From Methanoregula sp. (GTDB taxonomy: Archaea; Halobacteriota; Methanomicrobia; Methanomicrobiales; Methanospirillaceae), in the NCBI GenBank assembly GCA_028679185.1, contig JAJRBZ010000058.1:28620-92619 (forward strand): a stretch of 64,000 bases of DNA. Direction: 5' to 3'. Positions within the stretch are counted from its first letter, which is position 1. Each line of letters opens with the position of its first letter. The notes beneath the pieces were generated by a model, which saw nothing but the letters and a program-made list of their open reading frames with translations, had not been told where the DNA came from and searched no databases. This document shows, piece after piece, positions 1 to 10,903 of this stretch. A program made the position numbers and the translations under genes.

Positions 1-99
1 AAACCAACCCGGCAGGGTGCTGAAATCGCTGCCATCCAGGCTATCGCTGATAAAAATGCAGAAAAATATGCCATCGATATTAAACTTAAAAAAGAATAA
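1..99 (+). CDS. C-terminal fragment of an unidentified protein (ends ...QGAEIAAIQAIADKNAEKYAIDIKLKKE*)
   Basis: Open frame from window edge to TAA at 97-99. Confidence 0.5.
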   Translation, partial: KPTRQGAEIAAIQAIADKNAEKYAIDIKLKKE

Positions 100-214
100 A
101 TAATTATTGTCTTTTTTTTACCTGTAATGATCCCTGCTGCTTCCGGATACCAGGGAATTATCTGGCGGATATCAACAATGTTAATAGGGGGCAGGGAAAC
201 ATTAGTAAGAGACC

Positions 215-288
215 GGGCTCGTGGTCTAGTCGGTTATGACGTCGCCCTTACACGGCGGAGGTCGCCGGTTCGAATCCGGCCGGGCCCA
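215..288 (+). tRNA. tRNA-Val (anticodon TAC)
   Basis: Cloverleaf: acceptor GGGCTCG/CGGGCCC, anticodon loop CTTACAC, T-arm GCCGG-TTCGAAT-CCGGC. Confidence 0.95.
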
Positions 289-662
289 TGGTATTTTCAG
301 GTCCTCTGTTTTTTTTTAATCTGAAAAATCAGCGGCAGGGAAACTCAAAAATTAATGTTAGTCTGAATCTTACCTCAACACGACGATCAGGCTCGCATTT
401 ACGAAAGAAAAAAGGGTAAATATTGCCGGTCATTGTTAAATATTTTTGTCGCTCTGATTTCATGCAGGTTCTCATGCTCCATACGTCATAATGCAACCGG
501 AGAAATTAATATCGCAATTCGCACAGTATTAAAAGAAACAACATATGGGTCAGATTGCGATACAACGTCCCATTCAGACATCTGTAGCTGCTGGTCGAAT
601 CCAGTCATTCCACCAGGTAATTCCTGTGTATATTACAATAAAAAAGATTTGAAAATTACCGG

Positions 663-1229
663 TTATTTCTGGTTAATCGATACAAGCCTTATAGAGAAAG
701 TAAGGTTCTGCCCAGCCAGTTCATGATTCTCATCCAAAATAACCGTCGAAGCCGTAACATTAATGACTTTTACCGTACTGACTGTCCCCTCGGTTGTACT
801 TCGGATGGAATAGTACTGTCCTTCTAAAGGAGTTACGTTAACAGGGAATATTGACCGGTTCAGGACATGAACAAGTGAACTGTTGTACAATCCGTACGCT
901 TTTTCAGAAGGAATCCTGACTGTCTTTGACTCATTTACCGCCATTCCGGTGACGGCTTGTTCAAAACCCGAAATCACCATCCCCTCCCCAAGGGTAAACG
1001 TCAACAGTTTAGCATCCACGTTTGAGTCAAAAATGGTACCATTATCCAGTGTTCCCGTATAATAGACACTTACGGTATCACCAGTCTTTGCGACAAACGG
1101 ATTGAATAATGCAATTACGATAATAGCAATAATAACAATTCCCGTTGCCGCCAAAATTCCATATCGGACCTGCTTTTTTTTCCGGGCGACAACTGCTTCT
1201 TTACCCTTGATTTTTTCTGATTTCTTCAT
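663..1229 (-). CDS. FKBP-type peptidyl-prolyl cis-trans isomerase, membrane-anchored
   Basis: TGDTVSVYYTGTLDNGTIFDSN...GFEQAVTGMAVNESKTVRIP motif; N-terminal TM. Confidence 0.85.
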   Translation of the reverse strand: MKKSEKIKGKEAVVARKKKQVRYGILAATGIVIIAIIVIALFNPFVAKTGDTVSVYYTGTLDNGTIFDSNVDAKLLTFTLGEGMVISGFEQAVTGMAVNESKTVRIPSEKAYGLYNSSLVHVLNRSIFPVNVTPLEGQYYSIRSTTEGTVSTVKVINVTASTVILDENHELAGQNLTFSIRLVSINQK

Positions 1230-1470
1230 AGTGCTCGTATACACAATAATCCTGTACCCATATACTTGTTGACTCAGGAACACCTAATAGAAAAGCAAGC
1301 AAGAGGATTTTTCATTGCACCCACGTCAGATGAACTGGACCTGATATTCCTGTTGGATTAATGCTCCTGCCATTTTATCATTACTTCACAGGCATAGGTC
1401 AAAGATTTGATCAGCTCTATCACGATTGCACTGTATTTATACATTCACAACGCACGTAGTGATGTTGAAT

Positions 1471-2364
1471 ATGTCTGATGAGGTAAGAGTTGCAGATGTC
1501 GCCGGTAAGAAAGTCCAGTGGGACCCGGCACAGATGCGCAAAATCCAGGAACATCCCTGTTTTTCTGAAAAGGCATGCCACGCATTCGGGCGTTGTCATA
1601 TTCCGGTAGCACCCAAATGCAACATCCAGTGTAACTACTGTATTCGTGACTTTGACTGCGTGAATGAGAGCCGCCCCGGTGTCACCACAAAAGTTCTAAA
1701 TCCTGATGAATCCATGGATTTGGTCAAAAAAGTTGTGGACAAATACAATTATATCAAGGTCGTCGGTATTGCCGGGCCAGGAGAGCCGCTTGCAAATGAA
1801 GAGACGTTTGAAACGCTCCGCCGCCTTCATGAGCAGTACCCCAACGTCATTAAGTGTATCAGTACAAACGGTCTGTTGCTTCCGGAAAAGATCGACCTGC
1901 TCCAGAAATACGATGTTGGGAATATCACAGTAACCCTGAACGCTATTGACCCCGAGATTGGCGCTAAAATCTATCAGTTTATCGATTATAAGGGAAAGCG
2001 CTATACAGGGATAGAAGGTGCAAAAATACTCCTCTCCCAGCAGTTAAAAGGTATTGAAGAAGCTGTAAAGCGACACATGATTGTAAAAATCAACACGGTC
2101 TATATTCCGGGCATCAACGACGACCATATTCCGGAAATTGCAAAAAAAGTTGGCAAGATGGGGGTCTATACCTTTAACGTAATCCCCCTTATAGCACAAT
2201 ACAAATTTGCAGATATTACACCACCAACACCGGAAATGAAGCGCAAAATGCAGGATGTATGCGGGAAATATGTCAAACAGATGCGCCATTGCCAGCGGTG
2301 CCGGGCAGATGCAATCGGAAAGCTTGGGCACGATATTCAGGCGTGCCTGTATGAAAATAAATAA
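1471..2364 (+). CDS. nifB: NifB-type radical SAM protein (nitrogenase cofactor biosynthesis)
   Basis: HPCFSEKACHAFGRCHIPVAPKCNIQCNYC motif; short archaeal form without C-terminal NafY-like domain. Confidence 0.85.
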   Translation: MSDEVRVADVAGKKVQWDPAQMRKIQEHPCFSEKACHAFGRCHIPVAPKCNIQCNYCIRDFDCVNESRPGVTTKVLNPDESMDLVKKVVDKYNYIKVVGIAGPGEPLANEETFETLRRLHEQYPNVIKCISTNGLLLPEKIDLLQKYDVGNITVTLNAIDPEIGAKIYQFIDYKGKRYTGIEGAKILLSQQLKGIEEAVKRHMIVKINTVYIPGINDDHIPEIAKKVGKMGVYTFNVIPLIAQYKFADITPPTPEMKRKMQDVCGKYVKQMRHCQRCRADAIGKLGHDIQACLYENK

Positions 2365-2517
2365 TTCTTTTTTTTCTTATTTTCACTTCTTGCCCAAAAA
2401 GAGAGCGCTGTTCGCAAATTTATTCTGGCACAGTCTATCCTTTTCATAACAGTTTACCCATTGTATTAAATTCATATGAATTGGAAAAAAAGCCGGATAA
2501 AAGAGCAGGGATATAAT

Positions 2518-3000
2518 TTAGTTAAGAATAGTTGTGAATGGTTGGGGTGTTCTTTCAAACATGCTGCGTAATGTCATGATCCGGTTCAACTCATCGATAA
2601 CCGTTTGCAATGAGGGAGGTATCGCAGAGTCCTCAGCGTTTACTGTCTTGCTATGGTAACTTATAGAGTATTTTATCACATCGACACTGCCGTGTCGAGC
2701 CGAATAATTCCCTTCCAGCATCGAAAACTGTGATTTATTAAAAATCATGTTAATTCTATCAATATCCGACTGGTTCAGCTCAATCTCGCGATTAATGTCC
2801 TTTCCTGATACAACAGCGACACCGTTGTCAAAGATGACTAAACGATCATTAAAGCCGGCGAACCCCCCAGTACGGTAATAATCAACCAATACAGCAGGTA
2901 CCAGGGGGTGTGATACAGGAGGAGTTTTCGAACCAAGACAACCGGATACTATTATTATCGCAATAATTAAAAGTCCGAGCAACACCAGCCATTTCTTCAT
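2518..3000 (-). CDS. hypothetical lipoprotein
   Basis: MKKWLVLLGLLIIAIIIVSGCLG signal/lipobox. Confidence 0.65.
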   Translation of the reverse strand: MKKWLVLLGLLIIAIIIVSGCLGSKTPPVSHPLVPAVLVDYYRTGGFAGFNDRLVIFDNGVAVVSGKDINREIELNQSDIDRINMIFNKSQFSMLEGNYSARHGSVDVIKYSISYHSKTVNAEDSAIPPSLQTVIDELNRIMTLRSMFERTPQPFTTILN

Positions 3001-3038
3001 AAAATCCTTCTTTTTCCTTTAAGTCAAAATTTATCATG

Positions 3039-3368
3039 CTATATTTGAACAACATCGATTTTTGAAGATTTTGCTGCTGCCTTTCGTTCCGGAAGGACCT
3101 CTTCAAGGGCTTTGATCAGACTGTCAACTTTTTCATTTGCAAACACAGCTTTGAATGCAGCCAGCTCAGCGGCATTCATGATCATGATGCCCTTTTTCTT
3201 CATGGGAAGACCGTGTTCACCTATCGGATTGATGTCTATGGCAAGGGATGCAGCCCTGTTCTTTGTTGCAGGGAGTCTGATAATGGAAACACCTTTTACC
3301 GAAGTGTTTTTACGCTCCCAGTCCTGTCCCTCTTCAATAAATGTTTTGAGAGTTTGTGTTAATTCCAT
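3039..3368 (-). CDS. conserved hypothetical protein
   Basis: 109 aa ORF of protein-like composition. Confidence 0.6.
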   Translation of the reverse strand: MELTQTLKTFIEEGQDWERKNTSVKGVSIIRLPATKNRAASLAIDINPIGEHGLPMKKKGIMIMNAAELAAFKAVFANEKVDSLIKALEEVLPERKAAAKSSKIDVVQI

Positions 3369-3529
3369 AAAAAGAACTATTGATTTATATATTAAAAGGC
3401 TATTCGTTGTGATTCGAAAGTGCTTTCAATTCGTAAAACGTCTGACTGTTTGCCTTAACCGACTGCATTGATTACAAGACATGTCATACATGAAACAGTT
3501 ACAGTTGTTCACTGACTACGGGATTGATC

Positions 3530-4378
3530 ATGCCAGAAATAATCCTATCTCATAACCAGCAATTTTCGCTCGATCAGACACTCGGTTGCGGACAGGTGTT
3601 CAGATGGGATCGAACCGGGAATGGATGGTGGTATGGTGTCGTGGGGGAAAGGGTTATCAGAATACGAAAGGACGGTTCCCGGCTTATTTTTAAAGGCGCG
3701 CCATCATCATTGATTATCAAGTATTTTTCACTTGATCTGGATCTCCGCCCTATCCTGACATCCATTGACCAGGATCCTTTCATCCATGCTGCGATTAATC
3801 AATGTACCGGACTCCGTTTGATCCGGCAGCCAAAATGGGAGTGCCTCGTCTCTTACATATGTTCGACAAACTCCAATATTCCCATGATACGTCGTCGGAT
3901 TGCAACTATTGCACAACAGTTCGGGAAAGAAATTACTTTTGAAGAGAAGACCTATTTTTCCTTTCCCGATCCTTTTGCCATCTCATGTTCAGGAGGGTAT
4001 GCAATCTCCGACTGTAAACTGGGTTACCGTACCCCTTATGTCCTTGATACTGCCTGTAAGATTGCTGATGTCAGAAAGTGGGAGGATACCATCACTGCAT
4101 TGCCCTACGAGGATGCACGCCGCCAACTGATGAAACTGCCGGGAGTAGGACCCAAGGCTGCTGACTGCATACTCCTCTTTGCCTTCCAGAAATACGAGGC
4201 ATTCCCGGTAGATGTCTGGATTCGCCGGATAATGCAACACAACTATATAAAAACCCTGAGTACCAGTTCGGCGCTCACGACAAAGGAATACGAAACAATA
4301 CGACGTTTTGCAAAAAGTCACTTCGGTGAGTATTGCGGATACGCGCAGGAATACCTGTATGCTGCACGTGAAAGGTAA
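3530..4378 (+). CDS. ogg: 8-oxoguanine DNA glycosylase (HhH-GPD, Ogg1-type)
   Basis: LDQTLGCGQVFRW, LMKLPGVGPKAADCILLFAFQKYEAFPVDVWIRRIM (HhH-GPD). Confidence 0.88.
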   Translation: MPEIILSHNQQFSLDQTLGCGQVFRWDRTGNGWWYGVVGERVIRIRKDGSRLIFKGAPSSLIIKYFSLDLDLRPILTSIDQDPFIHAAINQCTGLRLIRQPKWECLVSYICSTNSNIPMIRRRIATIAQQFGKEITFEEKTYFSFPDPFAISCSGGYAISDCKLGYRTPYVLDTACKIADVRKWEDTITALPYEDARRQLMKLPGVGPKAADCILLFAFQKYEAFPVDVWIRRIMQHNYIKTLSTSSALTTKEYETIRRFAKSHFGEYCGYAQEYLYAARER

Positions 4379-4400
4379 CCAAAAGAGGTATGATGATAGA

Positions 4401-5627
4401 TTATGTTCCGATATCCCAGCTGCAGAGATATTTTTTCTGTTTTTCTGTCATCTTATCTATTGAGAGTCCAAGCGATGAGAGTTTAAGGTTGGCAACCTGT
4501 TCATCAATCTCCTGCGGGACTTCATAGACACCACCTTTGAGAGTCCCGCCGAACTTTGCGATATATTCGGTGCAGAGTGCCTGAAGAGCAAAACTCAGGT
4601 CCATCACTTCAATCGGGTGACCCATGCCTTTGGGAGTCGCGAGATTAACAAGTCGTCCTTCAGCAAGAACATGAACCGCTTTTCCTTTCAAAAAGAATGT
4701 CTCGATACCTTCACGTTGAATAACCTTTTCCGCATTCCTGTGAAGCCACTCGATATCAATCTCGACATTGAAATGCCCGGCATTTGATAAAATCGCGCCA
4801 TCTTTTAATATTTTGAAATGCCTCCCATTCATAACACCGATATTGCCGGTAGTAGTGATGAAGATATCACCACGTGCTGCAGCCTCGTCCATGGTCATGA
4901 CATGAAAACCATCCATATGTGCCTCAAGTGCCCGGCGCGGATCAATCTCGGTAATAATGACTTTTGCTCCAAGGCCATGGGCCTTTTTCGCAAGCCCGCG
5001 ACCACAATACCCATATCCGGCAACTACCACGTACTTTCCGGCTATCAGCGTATTTGTGGTAATCATTATCGATGCAAGCGCACTCTCCCCTGTCCCATGA
5101 ACATTATCAAAGAAACGCTTCATCGGAGTATCATTGACTGCGACAACGGGAAACCGGAGTTTTTTTTCAGCTGCCATCGAACGGAGTCGGTGTATACCAG
5201 TCGTCGTTTCCTCACAACCTCCTATAACTTTTTTGAGAAGATCGCGTCGTTTTGTATGAATATAGTGGATTAAATCCATGCCATCATCGATTGTTATGAC
5301 CGGCTTTGCATCGAGAACGAGGTTAATTGCTGCATAATATTCTTCGACAGTACAGGCACGTTTTGCGTAGCAGTGGACATTTTTTACTGTATTAAGAGCA
5401 TCTGCAACATCATCCTGCGTCGAGAGAGGATTACAGCCAGTTATGTGCACCTCAGCTCCCCCGGCAGCGAGTGTGGAGACAAGGTTTGCGGTTTTGGCCT
5501 CAACATGGAGTGCCATTCCGATAGTCATACCGGCAAACGGCTTCTCCTTCTCAAATCTTTTTCTTATAGCTGCAAGTACCGGCATATACTGCGCAGCCCA
5601 CTCTATCTTAAGCAGTCCTGTACTCAT
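4401..5627 (-). CDS. ahcY: adenosylhomocysteinase
   Basis: KPFAGMTIGMALHVEAKTA, VVAGYGYCGRGLAKKAHGLGAKVIITEIDP. Confidence 0.93.
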   Translation of the reverse strand: MSTGLLKIEWAAQYMPVLAAIRKRFEKEKPFAGMTIGMALHVEAKTANLVSTLAAGGAEVHITGCNPLSTQDDVADALNTVKNVHCYAKRACTVEEYYAAINLVLDAKPVITIDDGMDLIHYIHTKRRDLLKKVIGGCEETTTGIHRLRSMAAEKKLRFPVVAVNDTPMKRFFDNVHGTGESALASIMITTNTLIAGKYVVVAGYGYCGRGLAKKAHGLGAKVIITEIDPRRALEAHMDGFHVMTMDEAAARGDIFITTTGNIGVMNGRHFKILKDGAILSNAGHFNVEIDIEWLHRNAEKVIQREGIETFFLKGKAVHVLAEGRLVNLATPKGMGHPIEVMDLSFALQALCTEYIAKFGGTLKGGVYEVPQEIDEQVANLKLSSLGLSIDKMTEKQKKYLCSWDIGT

Positions 5628-5790
5628 GATACTCCTTGTCGGGGGTGCTTTACCTGAACCTTCCCGGTATTAATGTACCCTATGAGTACGCACGCCAAGT
5701 TACATAAAAACTCCCAAAAAATCCATTCCAGCAACACATTCCTGACGGTTTGGGGAAACGTAGATAGGGCTTGCACCCCAAGATTTATCT

Positions 5791-6597
5791 ATGGTGCTCA
5801 CACGACGGATAATCCCCTGCCTTGACCTCAAGGATGGCAGGGTTGTCAAAGGGACACATTTTGTTTCGCTCCGTGATGCCGGAGACCCTGTAAAGCTTGC
5901 ACAACGCTACAACGAGCAGGGTGCGGATGAAGTAGTCTTTTTGGATATCACCGCTTCCCAACAGAAACGCGGTACCATCGTCGAACTGATCAAGCGGGCA
6001 GCAGACGAGCTATTCCTGCCGCTGACTGTTGGCGGGGGCATCCGCTCACTTGACGATATCCAGCAGATCCTGCGTGCGGGTGCGGATAAGGTGAGTATTA
6101 ACACAAGTGCGGTGCACGATCCTACTCTTATCACCCGATCCGCTGAGTCGTTCGGCACCCAGTGCATCGTTGTTGCTATAGATGTGCGCAGGAACCTTTC
6201 ACATAATTCTGATGCTATACCAGTACAGCTTCCAAATGGGAATTCCTGTTGGTACGAAGTGGTTATTTATGGAGGGAGTAAACCAACCGGTATCGATGCA
6301 ATTGCCTGGGCGAAAGAGGCAGAAGGGCGGGGCGCCGGGGAAATCCTGCTCACCAGCATGGAGACTGATGGTACGAAGAATGGCTTTGATATCCCCATCA
6401 CAGCGGCAATATCTGACGCAATAGGAATTCCCCTCGTCGCAAGCGGTGGTGTAGGTACTCTGGAGCATTTCTATGAAGGTTTTACTGCAGGAAAGGCAGA
6501 CGCCTGTCTTGCCGCGAGTATCTTCCACTACGGCGAATTTACTGTCCGTGATGTAAAAGAGTATCTTAAAGGTCGGGGAATCCCGGTACGGCTCTGA
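5791..6597 (+). CDS. hisF: imidazole glycerol phosphate synthase subunit HisF
   Basis: [33 protein letters not shown]. Confidence 0.95.
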   Translation: MVLTRRIIPCLDLKDGRVVKGTHFVSLRDAGDPVKLAQRYNEQGADEVVFLDITASQQKRGTIVELIKRAADELFLPLTVGGGIRSLDDIQQILRAGADKVSINTSAVHDPTLITRSAESFGTQCIVVAIDVRRNLSHNSDAIPVQLPNGNSCWYEVVIYGGSKPTGIDAIAWAKEAEGRGAGEILLTSMETDGTKNGFDIPITAAISDAIGIPLVASGGVGTLEHFYEGFTAGKADACLAASIFHYGEFTVRDVKEYLKGRGIPVRL

Positions 6598-8197
6598 GAT
6601 CGAGCTCAAACGCTGCTACAGGATGCTCCAGTTCAAAGGCATTCAGGACGGCGGGGTGTATCTCTCCAAAAATCCCGGCTTTTTTTCCACTGATGTAAAT
6701 ATCCCCTCTTCTGCCATCAATGAATGCCGGATCTTCTGATTCCTGAATGGTATATCCAATGGAGAGTTCGTGTAAAACTGCATCTGCACATGCATATGCT
6801 TCGGAGAAATCGGCACCTGCATGGGTACTGATACCGGCTGCCTGCTGGTGGGTGATACAGGAATGCACAACATCACCAACGGAAAAGATCCGCTGAGGTA
6901 GTTCCCGGTGCCGGTTGATGGCCAGGAATTCGAGGAGCAGAGGAATAAGATCAGTTCTTACTTCAGTATTTTCGGTGCTGATAGGATGGAGAACACGGAG
7001 GACATCCCCACGTTCCGGCCGCTGCATCCTTTTAAACTGCGTCTCTCCGTTTGTCAGGGTAAATGGCATCACTTCAAGATATCCCAGCCCGCAGAAAACG
7101 CCCCGAACGAGACCCGCAAGAACCTGAACCGGATGCGGTTTCCCGACAGTAAAGGTCGCAGGAGGCTTTGCCTGGATATTTTCATAACCATATGCTATAG
7201 CGACATCCTCAAAGATATCCCAGTTATGCATGATATCTGCGCGAAAACAGGGTACCTGGACCCTTACCGTGTCCGCCCCTGCCTGCTGTGCACCAAATCG
7301 CATCTTCTCCAAAAGCGTTGCCATTTCCTGTGCAGAAAGGGTGAACCCGAGGAGATTGCTGCACTCCCTGACACTCACGATCCGTTCGACAGGAGCAAGG
7401 GTCGGTGTCTGGACATTGTTGATCTCAACACTTTCAATGGCACACCCTGCCTCTGCCATCGCCGTACAGATAATATTAACAGCGTCACTAACCGCTTTTC
7501 TATCAGTCCCTGTTGTGTCAAGAAGGATATTTTTTGTATCGATGGTCACCCGGGTCCGCTCGCCGTTAATGATCGGTGGAAATGAAAGGACATTGTCATC
7601 ATCATCAACGATGAGCGGAAAGAGCGGGAAGTCTTTTACAATCTTTGCATAATCCCTGCCTTTAGGATGTTTTTCAAGGATTTCATCCATTGACATCAGT
7701 TCGGAAAAGTCAAGCGGGACGAACTTTCGGCTGCGTGGCGATGCAATATAGTGGAACGGGGGCTTGACGGTATCGAGGTCATGGATACCGATAGCTACTT
7801 TACTCCTGCCCCTGCCCAGCGCCCAGTGCAGAGATTCCTGAAGGGCCATGATGCTCTGGATCGATTCATCATCGAATGCAATCCCGCGAATAACCGCAGC
7901 TCCAAGTACCGGGCGGATGAGAGCAAGAGCAGGATCGATAGTGAACGAAATACCTGATGGTTTGACAGTGTATACGGGAAGACCTGGCTCTATCCCGAGG
8001 AAACCCCGCATTGCCCGTGCGACTCCCTCGGGCGAGAAGAGATCCGGCCTATCCGGGAAAAATTCCACGTCCGCATGATCTTCTTCGATACGTTCGACAT
8101 CAGACCCGATCATTGCAATCTTTGCGAGGATGGTCTTCCTGTCAGCCCTTGTCAACCGTTCGAGATAGCGATAGGGAAGCGAGATGGTGGCCATCAC
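6566..8197 (-). CDS. pheT: phenylalanyl-tRNA synthetase beta subunit
   Basis: B3/B5-type sequence of archaeal Phe[23 protein letters not shown]. Confidence 0.93.
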   Translation of the reverse strand: MMATISLPYRYLERLTRADRKTILAKIAMIGSDVERIEEDHADVEFFPDRPDLFSPEGVARAMRGFLGIEPGLPVYTVKPSGISFTIDPALALIRPVLGAAVIRGIAFDDESIQSIMALQESLHWALGRGRSKVAIGIHDLDTVKPPFHYIASPRSRKFVPLDFSELMSMDEILEKHPKGRDYAKIVKDFPLFPLIVDDDDNVLSFPPIINGERTRVTIDTKNILLDTTGTDRKAVSDAVNIICTAMAEAGCAIESVEINNVQTPTLAPVERIVSVRECSNLLGFTLSAQEMATLLEKMRFGAQQAGADTVRVQVPCFRADIMHNWDIFEDVAIAYGYENIQAKPPATFTVGKPHPVQVLAGLVRGVFCGLGYLEVMPFTLTNGETQFKRMQRPERGDVLRVLHPISTENTEVRTDLIPLLLEFLAINRHRELPQRIFSVGDVVHSCITHQQAAGISTHAGADFSEAYACADAVLHELSIGYTIQESEDPAFIDGRRGDIYISGKKAGIFGEIHPAVLNAFELEHPVAAFELDLRAVPGFPDL

Positions 8198-9636
8198 TCA
8201 CCTCCCGTCATACGGTAGAGTGCCGGCGTATTACGCAGGAATGCAATATCACTGTGGTGCAAATGCCGTAAATCTTTGAGACCCAGACGGAGCATGGCAA
8301 TCCGGCTTACGCCTAGACCCCATGCGAGGACAGGGTAATTAATACCAAAAGGCGCTGTTACCTCCTCGCGGAAGACCCCGGCGCCACCCATTTCTATCCA
8401 GCCAATACCATCGGCATAAACCTCGGCGTCAAGACTGGGTTCGGTATAGGGGTAATAGGATGGTTTAAACCGTACACCCTCAAATCCCATGCGATGGTAG
8501 AATTCGCGGAGGATTCCCAGCAGATTGCCGAAATGAACTCCTTCATCCATAACGATTCCCTCGAGTTGTTCAAATTCAGCAAGGTGGGTTGTATCGATCG
8601 TTTCACGACGATATACCCTGCCAATACAAAATGCCTTGACCGGTGGATTTGGGTTCTGTACAAGATGCTGGATTGAAACGCTGGTCGTATGCGTGCGCAG
8701 CACGCACTGTTCTGCCTTCTCCTCCCTCCATATACCACCCCATCCGGTGGAGGACGTATCTCCACCATATTCATGCATAGCTTTGACTTTTTCATACCCT
8801 TTTGGCAGGGGAACGGTTTCCTTAAGATAAAAAGTATCCTGCATCTCCCGCGCAGGATGATCCTGGGGTTGGAAGAGGGCATCGAAATTCCAGTATGACT
8901 GCTGGACGATCCCACCATAGAGCTCGCAAAACCCCATTTCAAGCAGGATTTCGCGCATCTCGGAAATAATTCGCTGGTAGGGATGTATTTTTCCCGGATA
9001 TATCTTCCTTGGAAGTTTCGTCACATCATAACGACGGAGATTTGCATTTTTCCATGAACCTGAAATGATTTGTTCACTGGAGAGAGTCCCCGTCTCTTCA
9101 CGCAGGTCAAGACCCTTCTCTGCATGAGCAAGTCCAAGGGACGTTATAGATATTTCATACCTGACAGTCTCGGACTCCTGCAGGATTCCGCGTTTGATGA
9201 GATCCTTTGTACGCTGACCCCCTGTGATAGGATTTTTCAGAGCGGCTTCATCCTCATCAGTTGAGGGGTTCCCCACTTTAAAGATCATCCCATTATTCAC
9301 GCTGATAAGCCCCTTCTTGCGCAGCTGTCCAAAACCTATCCTGAACGCAGCGCGTTTCTGAAGATCAGCCAGCGAGATGTTATCATGGATAAATCTCAGG
9401 ATTTGCGTCTCGGGAAGTCCATTTTTGAGATATTCATTACCCTCATCTGTATAAAAAAATGCCTTTTCGATAAGCCGTTCAAGGCAGACCAGCCCTTTAT
9501 CCTCCGCAAGGTGTGCCCATTGTACTACAGCTTCCGGTGTCGTATCCAGCATAGTGGCAAGATGGGGGGCATCCGCTTTGTGTTCTTTTACAAGCACCGC
9601 AAGCAAACGTTTCTCATTCTGTGTCAGTTCTGCCAT
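8194..9636 (-). CDS. pheS: phenylalanyl-tRNA synthetase alpha subunit
   Basis: [64 protein letters not shown]. Confidence 0.95.
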   Translation of the reverse strand: MAELTQNEKRLLAVLVKEHKADAPHLATMLDTTPEAVVQWAHLAEDKGLVCLERLIEKAFFYTDEGNEYLKNGLPETQILRFIHDNISLADLQKRAAFRIGFGQLRKKGLISVNNGMIFKVGNPSTDEDEAALKNPITGGQRTKDLIKRGILQESETVRYEISITSLGLAHAEKGLDLREETGTLSSEQIISGSWKNANLRRYDVTKLPRKIYPGKIHPYQRIISEMREILLEMGFCELYGGIVQQSYWNFDALFQPQDHPAREMQDTFYLKETVPLPKGYEKVKAMHEYGGDTSSTGWGGIWREEKAEQCVLRTHTTSVSIQHLVQNPNPPVKAFCIGRVYRRETIDTTHLAEFEQLEGIVMDEGVHFGNLLGILREFYHRMGFEGVRFKPSYYPYTEPSLDAEVYADGIGWIEMGGAGVFREEVTAPFGINYPVLAWGLGVSRIAMLRLGLKDLRHLHHSDIAFLRNTPALYRMTGGE

Positions 9637-9637
9637 T

Positions 9638-10894
9638 CTACACCTCGATATTTTCCGCTGCTGCGTCCATTTTCTCCTTAAAGTCTTTCAGAAATGCAAC
9701 CACACGATCTGCTGTCTCCTTCTTGCAGTTGCCACACATGATCTCACCCGACACACATTTCCTGCGGATTTCACCAAGTTCTGCATCATCTGTCACCATA
9801 TGGAAAAGGTTGAGCAGGTACAGGGAGCACTTGTCCGGTTCCCCGCCAAGGCGCTTCTGTTCCTCAAGCGTCATTCTCCCGCCGGTAATCCCGCTCATCA
9901 CTTTTTTTCTTACTATTGCTTCAGGCTCATAAAACGATATGATGCTTTCTGGGATACTGCTGGACATCTTGCCACCGGTAAGTCCTGGCATGAAAATATG
10001 ATATGTTGACGAAGGCGTGTAGAAGGCAAAACCCCCATGCGCCCGCTCGACCTCACGCACTTTGGTTGCAACGTCGGCGCACTGAGCCCCTTTTATATCC
10101 ACATGACCTTCGTACTTCTTTGCATGCGGAAACGCTGCTTTTACATCATCAAGCGCCTGTTCCGGTGCGTTCTTCGACCTGACGCTTATGTACCCATGTC
10201 GCTCTTCAACAGTAAACATGCGGAGTTTGTGGGCGACACCCCGTGTGAGCCGTATGTGCGGATCCTGGTCAATACCAACCGGCACAATCGTTGGAGCGGG
10301 TTCGCGATCGATCTGGGGGTATAAGATATCTGCGACCTGCATAATCACGCTGTCAGCATGGGCGAGATCAGTCTCGGGTGAGAACCCATAGATTGCTGTA
10401 AGTTCAGAAAAATTTACCTTTGTTGCCGCTTCAAAGGCAAGGTCTTTCAACCTTTCGTTTTTACTCTGGAAATACGTTTGTCCCACAAAATCCAGTGCAG
10501 AGAGACAAGCAAGGTATTCCCTGCCAAAGTCCCTGCATTTTTCCCATGATATCCCGCGGACCGCATGCGCTTCCCGGTCAGCGATCGTCACATACCCGTT
10601 ACCTCCCTGCTCCACATGCCAGACCACTTCTTTCATCACCATCAGGTGGCCGAGATGCGGGTGGCCACTTGGCATGAATCCAGTGAGGACATGAAAAGGT
10701 GTGCAGTTGCGTATTGCAGATGCGATTTGACGGTAGTCACGATGGCCGACAACAATTCCGCGGCGGATAAAATACGGAACGATCGGGAGTTCCGGAATTA
10801 ACGGGGCGATAGGCTCGATGCCAAAATCAGAAAATAGTTTTTCAACATCAACGGACTGGTTGTTTGACCAAGGATTAATCGGCATTTCCTGCAT
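9638..10894 (-). CDS. trpS: tryptophanyl-tRNA synthetase
   Basis: GFMPSGHPHLGHLMVMKE (HIGH-like), GKMSSSIPES (KMSKS). Confidence 0.93.
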   Translation of the reverse strand: MQEMPINPWSNNQSVDVEKLFSDFGIEPIAPLIPELPIVPYFIRRGIVVGHRDYRQIASAIRNCTPFHVLTGFMPSGHPHLGHLMVMKEVVWHVEQGGNGYVTIADREAHAVRGISWEKCRDFGREYLACLSALDFVGQTYFQSKNERLKDLAFEAATKVNFSELTAIYGFSPETDLAHADSVIMQVADILYPQIDREPAPTIVPVGIDQDPHIRLTRGVAHKLRMFTVEERHGYISVRSKNAPEQALDDVKAAFPHAKKYEGHVDIKGAQCADVATKVREVERAHGGFAFYTPSSTYHIFMPGLTGGKMSSSIPESIISFYEPEAIVRKKVMSGITGGRMTLEEQKRLGGEPDKCSLYLLNLFHMVTDDAELGEIRRKCVSGEIMCGNCKKETADRVVAFLKDFKEKMDAAAENIEV

Positions 10895-10903
10895 GATGGG
10901 CGC

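Noticed and set aside
127-324. 65-aa ORF across the tRNA-Val gene
   Set aside because: Overlaps an unambiguous tRNA; translation is not protein-like.
433-726. 97-aa ORF upstream of FKBP gene
   Set aside because: No recognisable motif, overlaps the FKBP 3' end, composition looks random.
6908-7585. 225-aa ORF antisense to pheT
   Set aside because: Shadow ORF of a well-supported synthetase gene.
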